Program-made: the position numbers and the translations under genes
The notes under the pieces: generated by a model
What the model was told of the DNA's origin: nothing
The model's input: the letters and a program-made list of their open reading frames with translations, nothing else
The model's database searches: none
Origin: CAVREM01 sp963728825
Lineage (GTDB): Bacteria > Acidobacteriota > Vicinamibacteria > Vicinamibacterales > CAVVIG01
Assembly (NCBI GenBank): GCA_963728825.1
Contig: CAVSLA010000002.1
Span: 248,001 to 312,000, forward strand
Length of the DNA: 64,000 bases
Direction of reading: 5' to 3'
Part shown: positions 49,311 through 57,087 of the stretch, piece by piece
Layout of the letters: each line of letters starts with the position of its first letter
Position numbering within the stretch: position 1 is the first letter of the stretch

Positions 49311-50555
49311 ATGAATTGCAACTGCTCTCGCCGTGACTTCCTGATCCGCGGTCTCTACGGGATGGGCGTCGGCGCGACGCTCCCGCTGGTCCTCGGCCGG
49401 ACGTCGGCGGCGCTCGCCGCACAGGCGCTCGCCGGCACGAGCATGGAGAAACATCCCGAGCGGATCCTCGTCGTCGTCGAGCTGTCCGGTGGCAACGATG
49501 GCCTGAACACCGTCGTGCCGTTCGGTGATGCCGCGTACTATCGCGCGCGGCCGAAGCTCGGGATTCCGGAGCGCGAAGCGATCAAGATCGCCCCCGGGGT
49601 CGGTTTCCATCCGTCGATGGTCGGCTTCGAGCGCCTTTACAAGGACGGCCAGCTGGCGGTGGTGCACGGCTGCGGCTACGACCGGCCAAGCCTGTCGCAT
49701 TTTTCGTCGATGGACTTCTGGCACACCGGCGCACCCCACAGCGGCGAGCCGCTCGGATGGCTGGGCCGTCTGGCCGATGCGACCTATGACCCGACGAAAC
49801 GCAACATGATCGTCAACGTCGGCAGCTCGCAGTCGCTCGCGGTCCGCAGCCAGCGTCATTCCCCGCTCGTCTTCGACGATCCGTCCCGCTTCCGCCGCGA
49901 TGGCACCGATGACGAGAAGCGGGTGATTACCGGCTTGAGTCAGCAGGGCGCGACGACGAACGCGACGCTCGACTTTCTGGCGGCGACGGCGGCGAACGCC
50001 GCGGAAAGTTCCGATTTCGTGCGGCAGGCCTCGGCCAGTTACCGGACGCCGGTGGACTACGGCGTCGGCGGCGGGTTGGGCGGCAACCTCCAGCGCGTCG
50101 CCGCGCTCATCGCCGCGGGCATGCCGACGCGTCTCTACTACGTGACGTATGCCGGCAACTCATTCGATACGCACGTCCAGCAGGCCGACCTGCACAGCCG
50201 CCTGCTGATGTACACCGCTGATGCCGTGCGCGGCTTCATCGAGGACATGGAGCGGCTCGGGCGCGGCAATGAAGTTGCCGTGATGATCTTCACCGAGTTC
50301 GGACGCCGTGTGGAGGAGAACGGCAGTCTCGGCACCGATCACGGCACGGCGACGCCGATGTTCCTCATCGGCAAAGGCGTCAAGGGCGGGTTCTACGGCA
50401 CGCATCCGAGCCTGACCGATCTGGACGATGGCAATCTGAAGAAGACGACCGACTTCAGGCGCGTCTACGCGACGGCGATCAAGGAGTGGCTCGGGTACGA
50501 CGACACGCGGACCATCCTCAAAGGTGAGTTCAAGGGGATGGAGGCGTTCGCTTAG
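49311..50555 (+). CDS. Tat-exported DUF1501 family protein
   Basis: 414 residues with a Tat signal (CSRRDFLIRGLYGMGVGATL, residues 5-24). The alkaline-phosphatase-like DUF1501 fold shows in LVVVELSGGNDGLNTVVPFG, LAVVHGCGYDRPSLSHFSSMDFWHT, NSFDTHVQQADLHSRLL and VMIFTEFGRRVEENGSLGTDHG. Conserved Asp and His residues there fit a metal site like that of sulfatases and phosphatases. No substrate is known for the family. It is paired with DUF1800, as is usual. Confidence 0.94.
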   Translation: MNCNCSRRDFLIRGLYGMGVGATLPLVLGRTSAALAAQALAGTSMEKHPERILVVVELSGGNDGLNTVVPFGDAAYYRARPKLGIPEREAIKIAPGVGFHPSMVGFERLYKDGQLAVVHGCGYDRPSLSHFSSMDFWHTGAPHSGEPLGWLGRLADATYDPTKRNMIVNVGSSQSLAVRSQRHSPLVFDDPSRFRRDGTDDEKRVITGLSQQGATTNATLDFLAATAANAAESSDFVRQASASYRTPVDYGVGGGLGGNLQRVAALIAAGMPTRLYYVTYAGNSFDTHVQQADLHSRLLMYTADAVRGFIEDMERLGRGNEVAVMIFTEFGRRVEENGSLGTDHGTATPMFLIGKGVKGGFYGTHPSLTDLDDGNLKKTTDFRRVYATAIKEWLGYDDTRTILKGEFKGMEAFA

Positions 50556-50558
50556 CTG

Positions 50559-50927
50559 ATGCGATATGTCTGGGCATCGCCGGCGACGGTGATCGGGCTG
50601 GCGCTTGCGGTGTTCGCGCGGCAAATCGCGATCGTGGACGGTGTAGTGGAGGCGCACGGACCGCTGCTCGGATGGGTGCTGGCTCACCTCACCATTGTCC
50701 CCGGCGGAGTAGCCGCGATCACCTTCGGGCATGTCGTGCTGGGCCGGAACGCTGACGCGCTCGATTGGACACGCGCGCATGAGCGCGTGCACGTCGCCCA
50801 GTACGAAAAGTGGGGCCCGTTGTTTCTGCCGGCCTACGTCCTGGCGAGCCTGTGGGCGTTCGTGCGCGGCGGTCACCTCTATTTCAACAACCGCTTCGAA
50901 CGCGAGGCACGAAGCAAAGCGCTCTGA
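50559..50927 (+). CDS. Small membrane protein with HExxH motif
   Basis: 122 residues, 3 bases after the DUF1501 stop. Two membrane segments (ATVIGLALAVFARQIAIVDG and LGWVLAHLTIVPGGVAAITFG) precede RAHERVHVAQYEKWGPLFLP. There H74-E75-x2-H78 forms a zinc-protease-like HExxH, followed by a third hydrophobic stretch and YFNNRFEREAR. It could be a small membrane metallopeptidase, but no third zinc ligand can be fixed. The tight spacing suggests translation with DUF1501. An octamer array follows. Confidence 0.75.
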   Translation: MRYVWASPATVIGLALAVFARQIAIVDGVVEAHGPLLGWVLAHLTIVPGGVAAITFGHVVLGRNADALDWTRAHERVHVAQYEKWGPLFLPAYVLASLWAFVRGGHLYFNNRFEREARSKAL

Positions 50928-50937
50928 CTCGGTCAGT

Positions 50938-50982
50938 TCCTCAAATCCTCAGATCCTTCAGATCCTCAGATCCTCAGATCTC
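50938..50982. repeat. CTCAGATC octamer array
   Basis: Five copies of CTCARATC, the reverse complement of the GATCTGAG units at 49190, lie between the convergent ends of the HExxH-protein gene and the PilZ gene. Together the two arrays flank the DUF1501/HExxH pair in inverted orientation. Confidence 0.9.
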
Positions 50983-50990
50983 GATTCCGC

Positions 50991-52199
50991 CTAGGCCGTC
51001 CTCGCGATCAGCGTGCCGCTTTCGTACTCAATGAGGATCGACGCAACCGCCGCGGCTGCTTTCAGGAGCTTGAATTCCTCCCGCGAGGGTTCGTGGCCCG
51101 GATCGAAGGTCGCCTGCAGGATCGCCGGCGTCGCGGCCGGCACCGTGAAGTAGACGGAATCACCACCATCGGCTGGCTGAATCAGGCTGTCACTGAGCTT
51201 GACGTCGCATGACGGGACCATCAGCCGCATGCCGGTTTCAAACGCCAACCGCGCTTCCTCATAGCTGCGGTTCTGATAGAGCTCGGTCGTCACGCGGAAC
51301 AGCAGATCGGCCAGCGCCGGTGCCGGCGCGGCGACGTCGGCGGTCGGCCCGCTGAGCGACGAGAATAGTTCCACTTTCTCCTGGAACGATGCGGCCGTCT
51401 GATATGTGACGCCGAGGCCGGTGACCGCCGACACCTCACTGCGCACGATTCTGGACGGGAGCTCGATCTTGCTCTGCGGACCAAGCAGGCTCAGCGAGGT
51501 TTCGCTCTCGGGAATGAACTTCAGCGGCGACTCGAACAGCACTCCAGTGGCCGAGACGTTCACCATCCGGACGATGAAGCCCGCGGGCGTGGTCAAGGTG
51601 CAGCGGTGGGGCAGAAGCTCCTGAGTCAGCCGGCGTGCGCGATGAAGCCGTCGACGCTGCAGGGCAAGCGGCGATGCGTCCGGCTTGGCGACCAGCGACA
51701 GGGCCGTCGTCCTGTGAGAGTCAGGCTCGAAGAGGGCGAGGGCGGCCGATGGCTCGGAGTTCGCCGCGATTCGCAGCCTGGGGAACTCGCGGTCGTGGCG
51801 CAGCTGCGTGAGCGATTCGCCGATCCTGGCGGTCAGCGCCGCGGGGTCGTACGACAGCCGTTTCGGTGGCCGCCTACTGGTCAGCCGTCTCAACAGCCCC
51901 CGATCGTCATGTGTGTCCTCGGCCCGCTCCATCACCGGAGGAATCGTCAGCACGGGCACCATGCCATCCGGATCGACCTCCTTGAGCTGTTTGACGATCT
52001 GTTCCTCGGCGCGCGGAGGCAGCACTGCGGACACGAGGATCAAGTCGGGTCGGTCCGAACGGAGCGTGGCCGCGGCCGCGTCCGCGTTCGCCACCATAAT
52101 GACGTCGGCGAAGATGCGTCCCGCGAGGAGGCTCTGCAGGTGCTCGCGGCACGCGGCATCGGGTTCGATTGCAAGAATGCGCAGTTTGCTGGTTGCCAT
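50991..52199 (-). CDS. PilZ-domain protein with degenerate receiver domain
   Basis: 402 residues from ATG 52199. Residues 5-90 resemble a response-regulator receiver (LRILAIEPDAACREHLQSLL, DLILVSAVLPP), but the phosphorylatable Asp is replaced by Ser57, so it is probably a pseudo-receiver. Around residues 190-290 a PilZ-like domain has HRARRLTQELLPHRCTL, VRMVNVSATGVLFESP and the closing RIVRSEVSAVTGLGVTYQ. The c-di-GMP RxxxR and (D/N)xSxxG elements are recognisable (RARRLTQ, NVSATG). The C-terminal 120 residues have no clear family. It may link c-di-GMP to surface behaviour. Confidence 0.85.
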   Translation of the reverse strand: MATSKLRILAIEPDAACREHLQSLLAGRIFADVIMVANADAAAATLRSDRPDLILVSAVLPPRAEEQIVKQLKEVDPDGMVPVLTIPPVMERAEDTHDDRGLLRRLTSRRPPKRLSYDPAALTARIGESLTQLRHDREFPRLRIAANSEPSAALALFEPDSHRTTALSLVAKPDASPLALQRRRLHRARRLTQELLPHRCTLTTPAGFIVRMVNVSATGVLFESPLKFIPESETSLSLLGPQSKIELPSRIVRSEVSAVTGLGVTYQTAASFQEKVELFSSLSGPTADVAAPAPALADLLFRVTTELYQNRSYEEARLAFETGMRLMVPSCDVKLSDSLIQPADGGDSVYFTVPAATPAILQATFDPGHEPSREEFKLLKAAAAVASILIEYESGTLIARTA

Positions 52200-52286
52200 A
52201 ATGTTCGACGCTGACTGAGGCAACTTCCGCGCCCATGGACAGAACTGTTATTCCGCAGTACTGTGCCTGAAAAGTCGCCCTGAGCG

Positions 52287-52367
52287 TTACCTTGGCTGGG
52301 CTAGGTACCCCACAGGCAGACATTCTTCAGCGTCGTAAAAGGGTTTGCTGGTTTCTTCGTATTCCAT
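52287..52367 (-). other. Possible 26-residue small ORF upstream of the PilZ gene
   Basis: An ATG at 52367 opens a short frame to TAA at 52287-52289, giving MEYEETSKPFYDAEECLPVG and six more residues. It has a start and an acidic composition but no ribosome-binding site. The rest of the gap from 52200 to 52429 shows no other gene. It could be chance or an upstream peptide for the PilZ transcript. Confidence 0.2.
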
Positions 52368-52429
52368 ATAGCGCGTGACGCTGCGCAGCATTTCATATCG
52401 TTGCTCTTACTCGAGCTGGAGTCATCAGT

Positions 52430-53839
52430 ATGCGAACGTTCATCACGGCGGTGTCTCTGGTCGCGGTCCTCGCGGGGAACGTGAGCATCGCTGCGAACTG
52501 GCCGCATTGGCGCGGACCGGCGCATAGCGGCGTGAGTGACGAAACCGGGCTGCCGGTTTCGTGGGGTGCGACGTGTGAGGCCACCGCGGCGCCCGCGCCG
52601 CCGCCGGCCAGCGCGCCGACGGGTCGGGGCCGCGGATTCGGGCAGGAAGGGCGGCCGCTCACGCCGCTCGGCTGCACCAAGTTCAAGACCGACAACGTCG
52701 CCTGGTCCCTGCCGTTGCCTGCCTACAGCGGATCGACGCCGATTATCTGGGGAGACCGGATTTTTCTGAACGTCGCCACCGCGACCAACACCGGCGAGCT
52801 CGAGCTGTGGGCCGTCGACCGGCGCGGGCCATCCGTGTTGTGGAAGCGGCGGCTCGCTGATACCAACCACATGGAGCGCAAGCAGAACATGTCGTCGCCG
52901 TCGCCGGTCACCGACGGCCGCAGCGTCTGGGTGATGACCGGCGTCGGTATCCTGAAGGCCTTCGACTTCGACGGCAAAGAGCTGTGGGCCCGGGACATTC
53001 AGAAGGACTACGGCCGGTTCGGCCTCAACTGGGGCTACGCGTCGTCGCCGCTGCTCCGCGGAAATGCGTTGTACGTGCAGGTGCTGCACGGCATGAAGAC
53101 CGACGATCCGTCGTACATCTTGAAGATCGATGCGGCGTCGGGAAAGACCCTGTGGCGGGTCGAGCGGCCGACGCCGGCGGTCAACGAGTCGCCGGACTCG
53201 TACGCCACGCCGACCTGGATCGAGGCGAACGGCCGCGCCGAGCTGATCGTGACCGGCGGCGACGTCGTGTCGGGTCACGACCCGGCGACCGGCCGCGAGT
53301 ACTGGCGCGCCGACGTGCTCAATCCCGAGCGGAACCGCGCCTACCGGATCGTGGCGTCGCCGACGATCGTCGGGGACCTGATCATCGCGCCGACGCGCAA
53401 CAACCCGATGGTGGCGATGCGGCCGGGCGGCAACGGCGATGTCGCGCGAAGCCACGTGGTCTGGGCGTTCGCGCAGGGTCCCGATGTGCCGACGCCGGTG
53501 AGCGACGGCAAGCTGCTGTATGTCGTCCGCGACAACGGCGTCGTCTTCGCGCTGGATGTCAGGACCGGCGCAACCGTCTACGGACCCGAACGCCTGCCAT
53601 CCGGCACGTACAGTGCGTCGCCGATCCTTGCCGACGGCAAGATCTACGTCACGACGGAAGAGGAAGGACGTACCACCGTGTTCCGCGCCGGACCGAAGTT
53701 CGAGATGCTGGCGACCAACTCGCTGCTCGGCGACTGCTCGCCCTACTGCCTCAGTACGGTCGCGGTCTCGGATGGTCAGCTGTTCATGCGGACGTCGTCG
53801 TTTCTCTGGGCAATCGGGCAGCGGAGGAGAGTGAAGTGA
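52430..53839 (+). CDS. PQQ-like beta-propeller protein, exported
   Basis: 469 residues with a signal peptide (FITAVSLVAVLAGNVSIAA) and the family opening NWPHWRGPAHSGVSDETGLP. Residues about 50-75 are a Pro/Gly/Arg insert (APAPPPASAPTGRGRGFG). Blades carry SGSTPIIWGDRIFLNVATAT, LKAFDFDGKELWARDIQ, LKIDAASGKTLWRVERP, SGHDPATGREYWRADVL and FALDVRTGATVYGPERLP. It is the same general type as the protein at 2709 but longer. True PQQ ligands cannot be assigned. It is probably a periplasmic scaffold or binding protein. Confidence 0.88.
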   Translation: MRTFITAVSLVAVLAGNVSIAANWPHWRGPAHSGVSDETGLPVSWGATCEATAAPAPPPASAPTGRGRGFGQEGRPLTPLGCTKFKTDNVAWSLPLPAYSGSTPIIWGDRIFLNVATATNTGELELWAVDRRGPSVLWKRRLADTNHMERKQNMSSPSPVTDGRSVWVMTGVGILKAFDFDGKELWARDIQKDYGRFGLNWGYASSPLLRGNALYVQVLHGMKTDDPSYILKIDAASGKTLWRVERPTPAVNESPDSYATPTWIEANGRAELIVTGGDVVSGHDPATGREYWRADVLNPERNRAYRIVASPTIVGDLIIAPTRNNPMVAMRPGGNGDVARSHVVWAFAQGPDVPTPVSDGKLLYVVRDNGVVFALDVRTGATVYGPERLPSGTYSASPILADGKIYVTTEEEGRTTVFRAGPKFEMLATNSLLGDCSPYCLSTVAVSDGQLFMRTSSFLWAIGQRRRVK

Positions 53840-53854
53840 CGGCGTAGGCCGTCA
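53837..53854. terminator. Stem-loop at the stop codon, possible terminator
   Basis: TGACGGC-GTAG-GCCGTCA, a perfect 7-4-7 hairpin that begins with the TGA stop of the propeller gene. There is no T run, so it would be a weak intrinsic terminator. Confidence 0.45.
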
Positions 53855-53904
53855 CGGAATCACGATCCGCGCAGGCCGGTCGGCGCAGCGGCAGGGTTGA
53901 CGCC

Positions 53905-54276
53905 TCACGATTTGCGCGAGCGGCTCTTGTTCGATGCGCGGCGCGTCGAAAACGTAAAACGCCATGCGGCGTGGAGCAGATCGCGCAGCGCGGCGGGATG
54001 CACGCGCCGCAGCCGCACCAGCGCGACCGGGCCATCGACGTAGTGATCTTTCAGATAGTAGGTCGCCGGGTCCTCGGCCACCAGCTCATCGCGCGCGTCG
54101 AAGCCGATCCAGACAACCAGCGTATCGGGCTCGGCGCTCGAGTGGTTCGCGATGCACGCGAACACCCTGCCACGCACTTTCAGCGCCGGCGTCCCGTAGG
54201 TCGTGCCGACCTCCACGCCGTCGAACCCCTGCGCCATGCGCCGCACGGTCTCGAAGTCGAGCGGTTTTCGAACCAC
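53905..54276 (-). CDS. MmcQ/YjbR family protein
   Basis: 123 residues, the usual size for the family. It opens DFETVRRMAQGFDGVEVGTTYGTPALKVRGRVFA and continues VVWIGFDARDELVAEDPATYYLKDHY, with a C-terminal ALRDLLHAAWRFTF. This is the double-wing YjbR fold, sometimes annotated as DNA-binding. Its cellular role is not established. The extreme C-terminus is Ser/Arg/Lys rich (RRASNKSRSRKS). Confidence 0.88.
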   Translation of the reverse strand: MVRKPLDFETVRRMAQGFDGVEVGTTYGTPALKVRGRVFACIANHSSAEPDTLVVWIGFDARDELVAEDPATYYLKDHYVDGPVALVRLRRVHPAALRDLLHAAWRFTFSTRRASNKSRSRKS

Positions 54277-54298
54277 GGTTCTTCAGTGAATCCTGACC

Positions 54299-54324
54299 GG
54301 CGGGTCCAAAAGGACCCGCCCTAC
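54299..54324. repeat. REP-like palindrome
   Basis: GGCGGGTCC-AAAA-GGACCCGCC followed by CTAC, immediately before a heptamer array, in the gap upstream of the YjbR gene. Confidence 0.88.
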
Positions 54325-54364
54325 TGTCGACTGTCGACTACCGACTGCCGACTATCGACTATCG
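54325..54364. repeat. TRYCGAC heptamer array
   Basis: Five and a half copies of a TRYCGAC heptamer. The last two overlap the 3' end of the secreted-protein gene (stop at 54352-54354), whose last residues DSR come from the array. Confidence 0.85.
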
Positions 54365-55296
54365 CTCCATCGGGCGGCGCTGAGGATGTTGGCCAGCCCG
54401 CGATTGCCTTCGTGGCAGGCAAACTCGTAGATCAGTTCGTCGAGCCGCCGCATCGGTACTTCCGCCGTCCACGAGGCGGTCCAGGTGGTCGGATCGCTGA
54501 CGGTGACCTCGTAGAGGATCATGTCGCGATCGGTCCGTCTGAACTTTTCGAGCAGCCGCAGATTCTCGCTCGAACCTCTGTACTGCGCCTTGCCGTTGAA
54601 GTTGACCGTTTCGACGATCAGGGTGTCGCCCTCGAAGCGGCCGCGGGAATCGCCCTGCCACTGTCTGGTGCGCTCGGAGAGATGAGGACGGCCATCGAGC
54701 GGGATGATGCGAACGGCGCTGCCCATTTCAGCCAGGATCACCAGGTGGGTCGGCGTCTGAACGATCTCGTAGTTGCTGTTGTAACCAACGCCCGGCATCA
54801 TCGGCGGACCGCCGACAGGAAACCACAGACAGCGCTCGGCGAGCCCCCGCGCTTCGGGTCCATCGGTCGGGTCCTCCTTCTGTCCGGCTGCCCGGGCCTT
54901 GGCGCGATCTTGGGCGGCCGGTGTGAGCGGGGGCAGCCTGCCGGCCGCCCCAATAACCAGCGAGGTGCGGCGCGTCGGAACAATGCTGCGCTCTTCCACC
55001 CAGACGCCCGGCTCGAATTCGCCGCTGATCGCCGCTTCCTCGCGAAAATTTATTGCGGTGAGCAGGCGCTCGAGCGCGGTCTTGCTGTACTCGGCTGCTT
55101 CGGCCTCGGTGAAGTACTCCTTGGCGCCGAACTCGACCGGCCGCTCCAGCAGCGTCACCGTGGCGTTGGTCCAGCGTCCCTGCAGATCGGGATGGCCCCA
55201 CGGCGTCCGCGGCACGGCCGCGGTCGTCTGAGCTGATGGGGTCGTCGCGAGTCCGAGCAGGCCGACAAAGAGCGCCGTCAGAATCCGTTTCGGCAT
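54352..55296 (-). CDS. Secreted protein of an uncharacterised family
   Basis: 314 residues from ATG 55296 with a signal peptide (KRILTALFVGLLGLATTPSAQ). The mature part opens with PRTPWGHPDLQGRWTNATVT and has ERCLWFPVGGPPMMPGVGYN and WQGDSRGRFEGDTLIVETVN. This layout is frequent among exported proteins of Acidobacteria and some Proteobacteria. The conserved Trp/Asp/Gly pattern suggests a lipocalin-like or beta-rich fold, but no function is known. The C-terminus is formed by a heptamer array. Divergent from the broken sugar dehydrogenase. Confidence 0.82.
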   Translation of the reverse strand: MPKRILTALFVGLLGLATTPSAQTTAAVPRTPWGHPDLQGRWTNATVTLLERPVEFGAKEYFTEAEAAEYSKTALERLLTAINFREEAAISGEFEPGVWVEERSIVPTRRTSLVIGAAGRLPPLTPAAQDRAKARAAGQKEDPTDGPEARGLAERCLWFPVGGPPMMPGVGYNSNYEIVQTPTHLVILAEMGSAVRIIPLDGRPHLSERTRQWQGDSRGRFEGDTLIVETVNFNGKAQYRGSSENLRLLEKFRRTDRDMILYEVTVSDPTTWTASWTAEVPMRRLDELIYEFACHEGNRGLANILSAARWSDSR

Positions 55297-55346
55297 CGGG
55301 GCCACTCCGGGCGGGTCTATGTTACCGTCACCCAAGAGGATTTATC

Positions 55347-56755
55347 ATGCGTATTGCCACACTGGTGATGGCAGCCCTGCTCGGCGTTTCACCCCTGTCC
55401 GCTCAGACGCCAAACGATCCGTTTCCAGCACCGATTCCCGCGACCGACGGCGTCATCAGCGTCGGTTACCGCAACTTCGCGACGCCTGCCGGAGGTCAAC
55501 GGACAAGCGGCGCGGCCGATGCTGCTGGTCGATGAGCCCGGCACGCGCCGGTTGTTCGTCAACGACATGCGTGGCCCGATCTACTCCGTCAGCTACGATG
55601 GCAAGACGGTGACGCCGTACGTCGACATCAACGTGCCTGACTGGAACGTCGGCGTGCAGTCGGCCGGCCGCGAGCGTGGCATGCAGAGCTTCGCCTTCCA
55701 CCCGCAGTTTGGCCAGCGCGGCGCTCCCGGCTACGGGAAGTTCTACACGCTGACCGACACGACCAACACGAAAGTCACACCCGACTTCACCCCCGGCGGC
55801 GGCAGCCGCACGCACGACACCGTTCTGCTCGAATGGACCGCCAAGGATGCGGCGGCACCGAGGTACGACGGCGGCGCGCCGCGCGAATTGATTCGGTGGG
55901 AACAGCCCTTCGCGAATCACAACGCCGGCCAGCTGGGCTTCAATCCCACGGCGAAGCCCGGCACGATCGAGGCGGGCCTGCTCTACATCGGCTTCGCCGA
56001 CGGCGGCAGCGGCGGCGATCCTCTGGAGCTCTCTCAGAACCTCGGGTCTTCGTTCGGCAAGATCCTGCGCATCGATCCGCTGGGCAGCAACAGCCGGAAC
56101 AAGAAATACGGGATTCCGGCCGACAACCCGTTTGTGAAGGATGCCAATCCCAACACGCTCGACGAGATTTACGCCTACGGCGTCCGAAATCCGCAGCGCT
56201 TCGCCTGGGATCCGCGCAACGGCAACCTGTTCCTCGCCGACATCGGCCAGAACATCGTCGAAGAAGTGAGCCTCATTACGTCCGGCGCCAATCTTGGCTG
56301 GAATGACTGGGAGGGCAGCTACCGCTTCATCAGCCGGTCGGAAGTGGGGCTCGACCAGCCGCGCGGCGACGCGAAGATGTCGTATCCCGTCGTCGAGTAC
56401 CGGACAGGTCGATCCGCTTCTGCAGGGATCGTCGGCGGTGACGATGGGTTACGTATACCGGCAGACCGCGATCAAGCCGCTGGCCAACAAGGTCGTGTTC
56501 GGCGACAACCCGAGCGGCGAGATCTTCTACTTCGACGCCGACAACCTGCCGAAGGGAGGCCAGGACGCGATCCGCCGGGTGCTGCTCAACGACGGCGGCA
56601 CGTCCAAGACGCTGCTGCAGATCATCCGCGACACCAACACCAAGCAGGGCAAGATGCCCGCTACTCGCGCCGACCTGCGCTTCGGTCAGGGTCCCGACGG
56701 CCAGATTTTTCTGTTGAACAAGGCGGACGGTGTGATTCGTGTGCTGACCCCGTAA
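55347..56755 (+). pseudogene. PQQ-dependent sugar dehydrogenase broken by two single-base insertions
   Basis: ATG 55347 has AAGAGGA upstream and a signal peptide (MRIATLVMAALLGVSPLSAQ). The frame reads to GYRNFATP. One extra base near 55486 shifts it, and it resumes as EVNGQAARPMLLVDEPGTRR. The long middle part has NHNAGQLGFNPTAKPGTIEA, YIGFADGGSGGDPLELSQNL, GSSFGKILRIDPLG and GVRNPQRFAWDPRNGNLFLA. A second extra base near 56401 shifts it again to QVDPLLQGSSAVTMGYVYRQ, ending at 56755. Catalytic and PQQ-site regions of the GSDH family remain readable, and no nonsense substitutions are present. This suggests very recent decay or sequence errors. If repaired it encodes about 468 residues. Confidence 0.85.
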
Positions 56756-56775
56756 CGCACGGAGCTGCATTCGTC

Positions 56776-57047
56776 GGTACGGAGGTCACTGACGAACACG
56801 GAGCCGCGGAGCAGCGGAGCACGCACGGAGAAACACGTTGGGGGCGCGACCGCCCCGCGTAGCGGGGCGCTGACGATGAACGAGTTCGAGCAAATACAGG
56901 CCCGGTGAATAGTGTGGCTTGTATTTGCTCGAACTCGTTCATCGTCAGCACGCGGCCGGCTATGCCGGCCGCTGGTCGCGCGCTCGGCCTTCTCCGCGAG
57001 TTCTCCGCCCCTTCGTGTCTCCGCGTTTGTCTGTGACCTCCGTTACC
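56776..57047. repeat. 272-bp nested cloverleaf-like palindrome
   Basis: The outer arms 56776-56803 and 57019-57047 are complementary over 28 bases with three mismatches and one indel. Inside, GCGCGACC (56844-56851) pairs with GGTCGCGC (56974-56981). These enclose three hairpins: CGCCCCGC-GTA-GCGGGGCG (56851-56869), a perfect 30-bp stem (56869-56898 with 56920-56949, 21-base loop) and GCGGCCGGC-TAT-GCCGGCCGC (56952-56972). It holds no gene over 100 codons and lies between the two broken sugar-dehydrogenase genes. It could be a non-autonomous mobile element, a structured RNA or a terminator. This element accounts for nearly all of the 332-bp gap 56756-57087. Confidence 0.92.
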
Positions 57048-57075
57048 TCCGTGGCCTGACACCTCCAAAAGCGCT

Positions 57076-57081
57076 TACAAT
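57076..57081 (+). promoter_or_regulatory. -10 box for leaderless start at 57088
   Basis: TACAAT ends 6 bases before the ATG at 57088 and no Shine-Dalgarno is present, so the transcript would start at the ATG. Confidence 0.45.
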
Positions 57082-57087
57082 GCCCGC

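Noticed and set aside
52200..52429. Cyclic-di-GMP (GEMM) riboswitch before the PilZ gene
   Set aside because: The conserved GEMM core and tetraloop-receptor pattern could not be found on either strand.
56776..57047. tRNA or tmRNA because of the cloverleaf shape
   Set aside because: No anticodon loop, T-loop or CCA-type features; stems are far too long.
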